From: Rhodothermales bacterium
Lineage (GTDB): Bacteria > Bacteroidota > Rhodothermia > Rhodothermales > Bin80
Reading direction: 5' to 3'
NCBI GenBank assembly: GCA_022822185.1
Contig: JAJECE010000010.1
Location: forward strand, 1-64,000
Length of the DNA: 64,000 nt
Part shown: in pieces, positions 62,897 through 64,000 of the stretch
Numbering within the stretch: the first letter of the stretch is position 1
Layout of the letters: each line of letters begins with the position of its first letter
Position numbers and translations under genes: made by a program
The notes under the pieces: generated by a model
What the model was told of the DNA's origin: nothing
The model's input: only the letters and a program-made list of their open reading frames with translations
Database searches by the model: none

Positions 62897-63066
62897 TCTA
62901 ATTTCCTCGCAATCCACATGGTCACATAACAACCCATAACAACTAAGAAATTCTGCACTTAAAGCTTCCCCGTGACAAACTTTTGGCCACCAAGGCTGTT
63001 CATGGAGGGGGGATAAATTCTGTCCAAGAAACTCCAACATTTCAGCGATTCCCAAATCATAGTATC

Positions 63067-63633
63067 ATGACCGTAATCATTAAAATTTTTGGCAAGACAG
63101 TTAGCACCATACTTATATCTGTTATTAGTGGACTACTGATTGCTTTCGCATTATTTCTTTTACGAGAGAGAGTATTTCCCTTACCCGAAATTGCTGGACG
63201 TTGGTGCGTGGAAACGCACACTACACAAACGCAGAAAACTGACTATCAGGACATGGTAATACAATACATGGCCATTTTACTGCGGGAAGGCTCTACTGTT
63301 AAGGGGACAATGGAAAAAATCTCCGAAAATGCACCCAACAGCGACAACCCTGGACTAAAAAAATATGATCCTGAGAATCGTGTACATGGAGCCGTGGAAG
63401 GATCCATCCAGAAACTGTATACTGGATCCAAGGATCAAATTGTCATACACATTATTGAAGAAGGTGAAAGGCGTGTTTCTACTCAATTTCATGATCTTAC
63501 CATAGAACATTCAGACACCTTATTCGTAGGCGCATTTTTTTCAACGGCTGCCAACTCTGAGGGCAAGTCTGTATGGCGCAGAACTATGCAGGGGGAGGAG
63601 AATTGTAGTGATTCTCTGTTCTACGACCTCTAA
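63067..63633 (+). CDS. membrane-anchored hypothetical protein (188 aa)
   Basis: A 188-residue protein from the ATG at 63067 (MTVIIKIFGKTVSTILISVI); a longer frame starts at 62983 but its extra 28 residues look untranslated. One N-terminal membrane segment (STILISVISGLLIAFALFLL) is followed by a soluble domain beginning LPEIAGRWCVETHTTQTQKT, with MAILLREGSTVKGTMEKISE (a pattern 'G.W.....T....Y..m...Y...L...G....GT.EK' seen in lipocalin-like bacterial proteins, by eye). The function is unknown. Confidence 0.55.
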   Translation: MTVIIKIFGKTVSTILISVISGLLIAFALFLLRERVFPLPEIAGRWCVETHTTQTQKTDYQDMVIQYMAILLREGSTVKGTMEKISENAPNSDNPGLKKYDPENRVHGAVEGSIQKLYTGSKDQIVIHIIEEGERRVSTQFHDLTIEHSDTLFVGAFFSTAANSEGKSVWRRTMQGEENCSDSLFYDL

Positions 63634-64000
63634 CTACTATCCCTCCACATCCATCTTCGTGAAATAGTCTCCACTGGGGCCCTACAGTTCACTTTCTCAC
63701 TGAACATGATGCCCCCCAATTCGCATGAATTACTGATCACCGTACCTGCCTGTGTTCTGGCCTGAATTCCCGTAATAAATGACTCCAACTTACAGCGCAT
63801 CAGCATCGGCAGCCACTGATTGCATCTTAATGACCAAGCATAGTTCAACATTTTGCAATACTGACAACTGGTTCTACCGGCATTTGTATCTGTGTCAGGT
63901 CTGATATATATAGTCGTCGCAACCTCTGAAGAAAAATTTTACAAGTAGATTTAAGACCATTCTCCCATGCATTCAAAAAACCTGTGACCCGTTGCGAGTT
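63634..64000. other. terminal stretch, no supported gene
   Basis: About 370 bases with no convincing gene. A 73-codon minus-strand frame at 63630..63851 has no domain, and its end overlaps the stop of the preceding gene. Confidence 0.35.

Noticed and set aside
62675-63055. 126-codon minus-strand frame that looks protein-like.
   Set aside because: The complementary plus strand carries a better family-like reading once one frameshift is allowed.

Overview
The window looks like chromosome from a marine-type member of the Bacteroidota/Rhodothermota (Rhodothermia or Balneolia-like). The evidence is a large secreted protein with a C-terminal type IX secretion (T9SS) sorting tail of the 'YPNPFNP' kind, a GldA/GldF/GldG ABC operon, SusC-like TonB receptor architecture with an N-terminal carboxypeptidase-regulatory domain, 6-bladed beta-propeller lipoproteins, and GH88/sulfatase genes for sulfated or uronic polysaccharides. 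This taxonomic call is inference; no rRNA or tRNA gene was recognised.

Layout. 1-4125 (minus): a tandem array of at least four beta-propeller lipoprotein genes (about 1.27 kb period), each followed by a piece of a small Cys-containing ORF; the full-length secreted form of that small protein heads the array. 4126-5859: gene-poor, with a decayed tyrosine recombinase. 5860-13595: MFS transporter, a 978-residue FAD/Fe-S dehydrogenase, ruvB interrupted by a 171-residue mini-intein in its Walker A motif, and divergent rpoN. 13784-18356: XRE-ImmA/IrrE peptidase plus DUF4411 (PIN-like) pair, and a broken Ser/Thr kinase-WD40 gene. 18556-20575: hisE-hisG-class A beta-lactamase-like hydrolase. 20648-26148 (minus): DUF2946-like protein, MbnP-like and MbnH-like proteins, a lipoprotein and a TonB receptor, read as a copper-handling operon. 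26992-27782: two coiled-coil membrane proteins built on 11-residue repeats. 27974-36365: PLP decarboxylase, KDPG aldolase, a methyltransferase-HNH fusion, and a 1358-residue Ig/FnIII protein with a C9 tract near its 5' end. 36871-43728 (minus): probable six-gene operon gldA-gldF-gldG-DUF4340-htpG-ROK kinase. 44050-47901: small genes, MITE-like element, and IS remnants. 47905-52092: two hypothetical proteins, icd, and a dolichol-phosphate-mannose-type glycosyltransferase. 52203-57870: pdhA-pdhB-pdhC-metallophosphoesterase-GH88, convergent with a sulfatase. 59595-64000: another propeller lipoprotein, then small hypothetical genes, one frameshifted, among dispersed repeats.

Functionally the core genes (RuvB, RpoN, HisE/HisG, Icd, PDH, HtpG) are ordinary. 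The unusual content is the RuvB intein, the propeller/small-ORF array, the possible slippage tract in the T9SS protein, the MbnP/MbnH/TonB cluster and the MTase-HNH fusion. Several accessory genes are broken by single stops or small indels, so the accessory part of this genome is decaying or has recently been rearranged. All calls come from reading the sequence; no database search was run.
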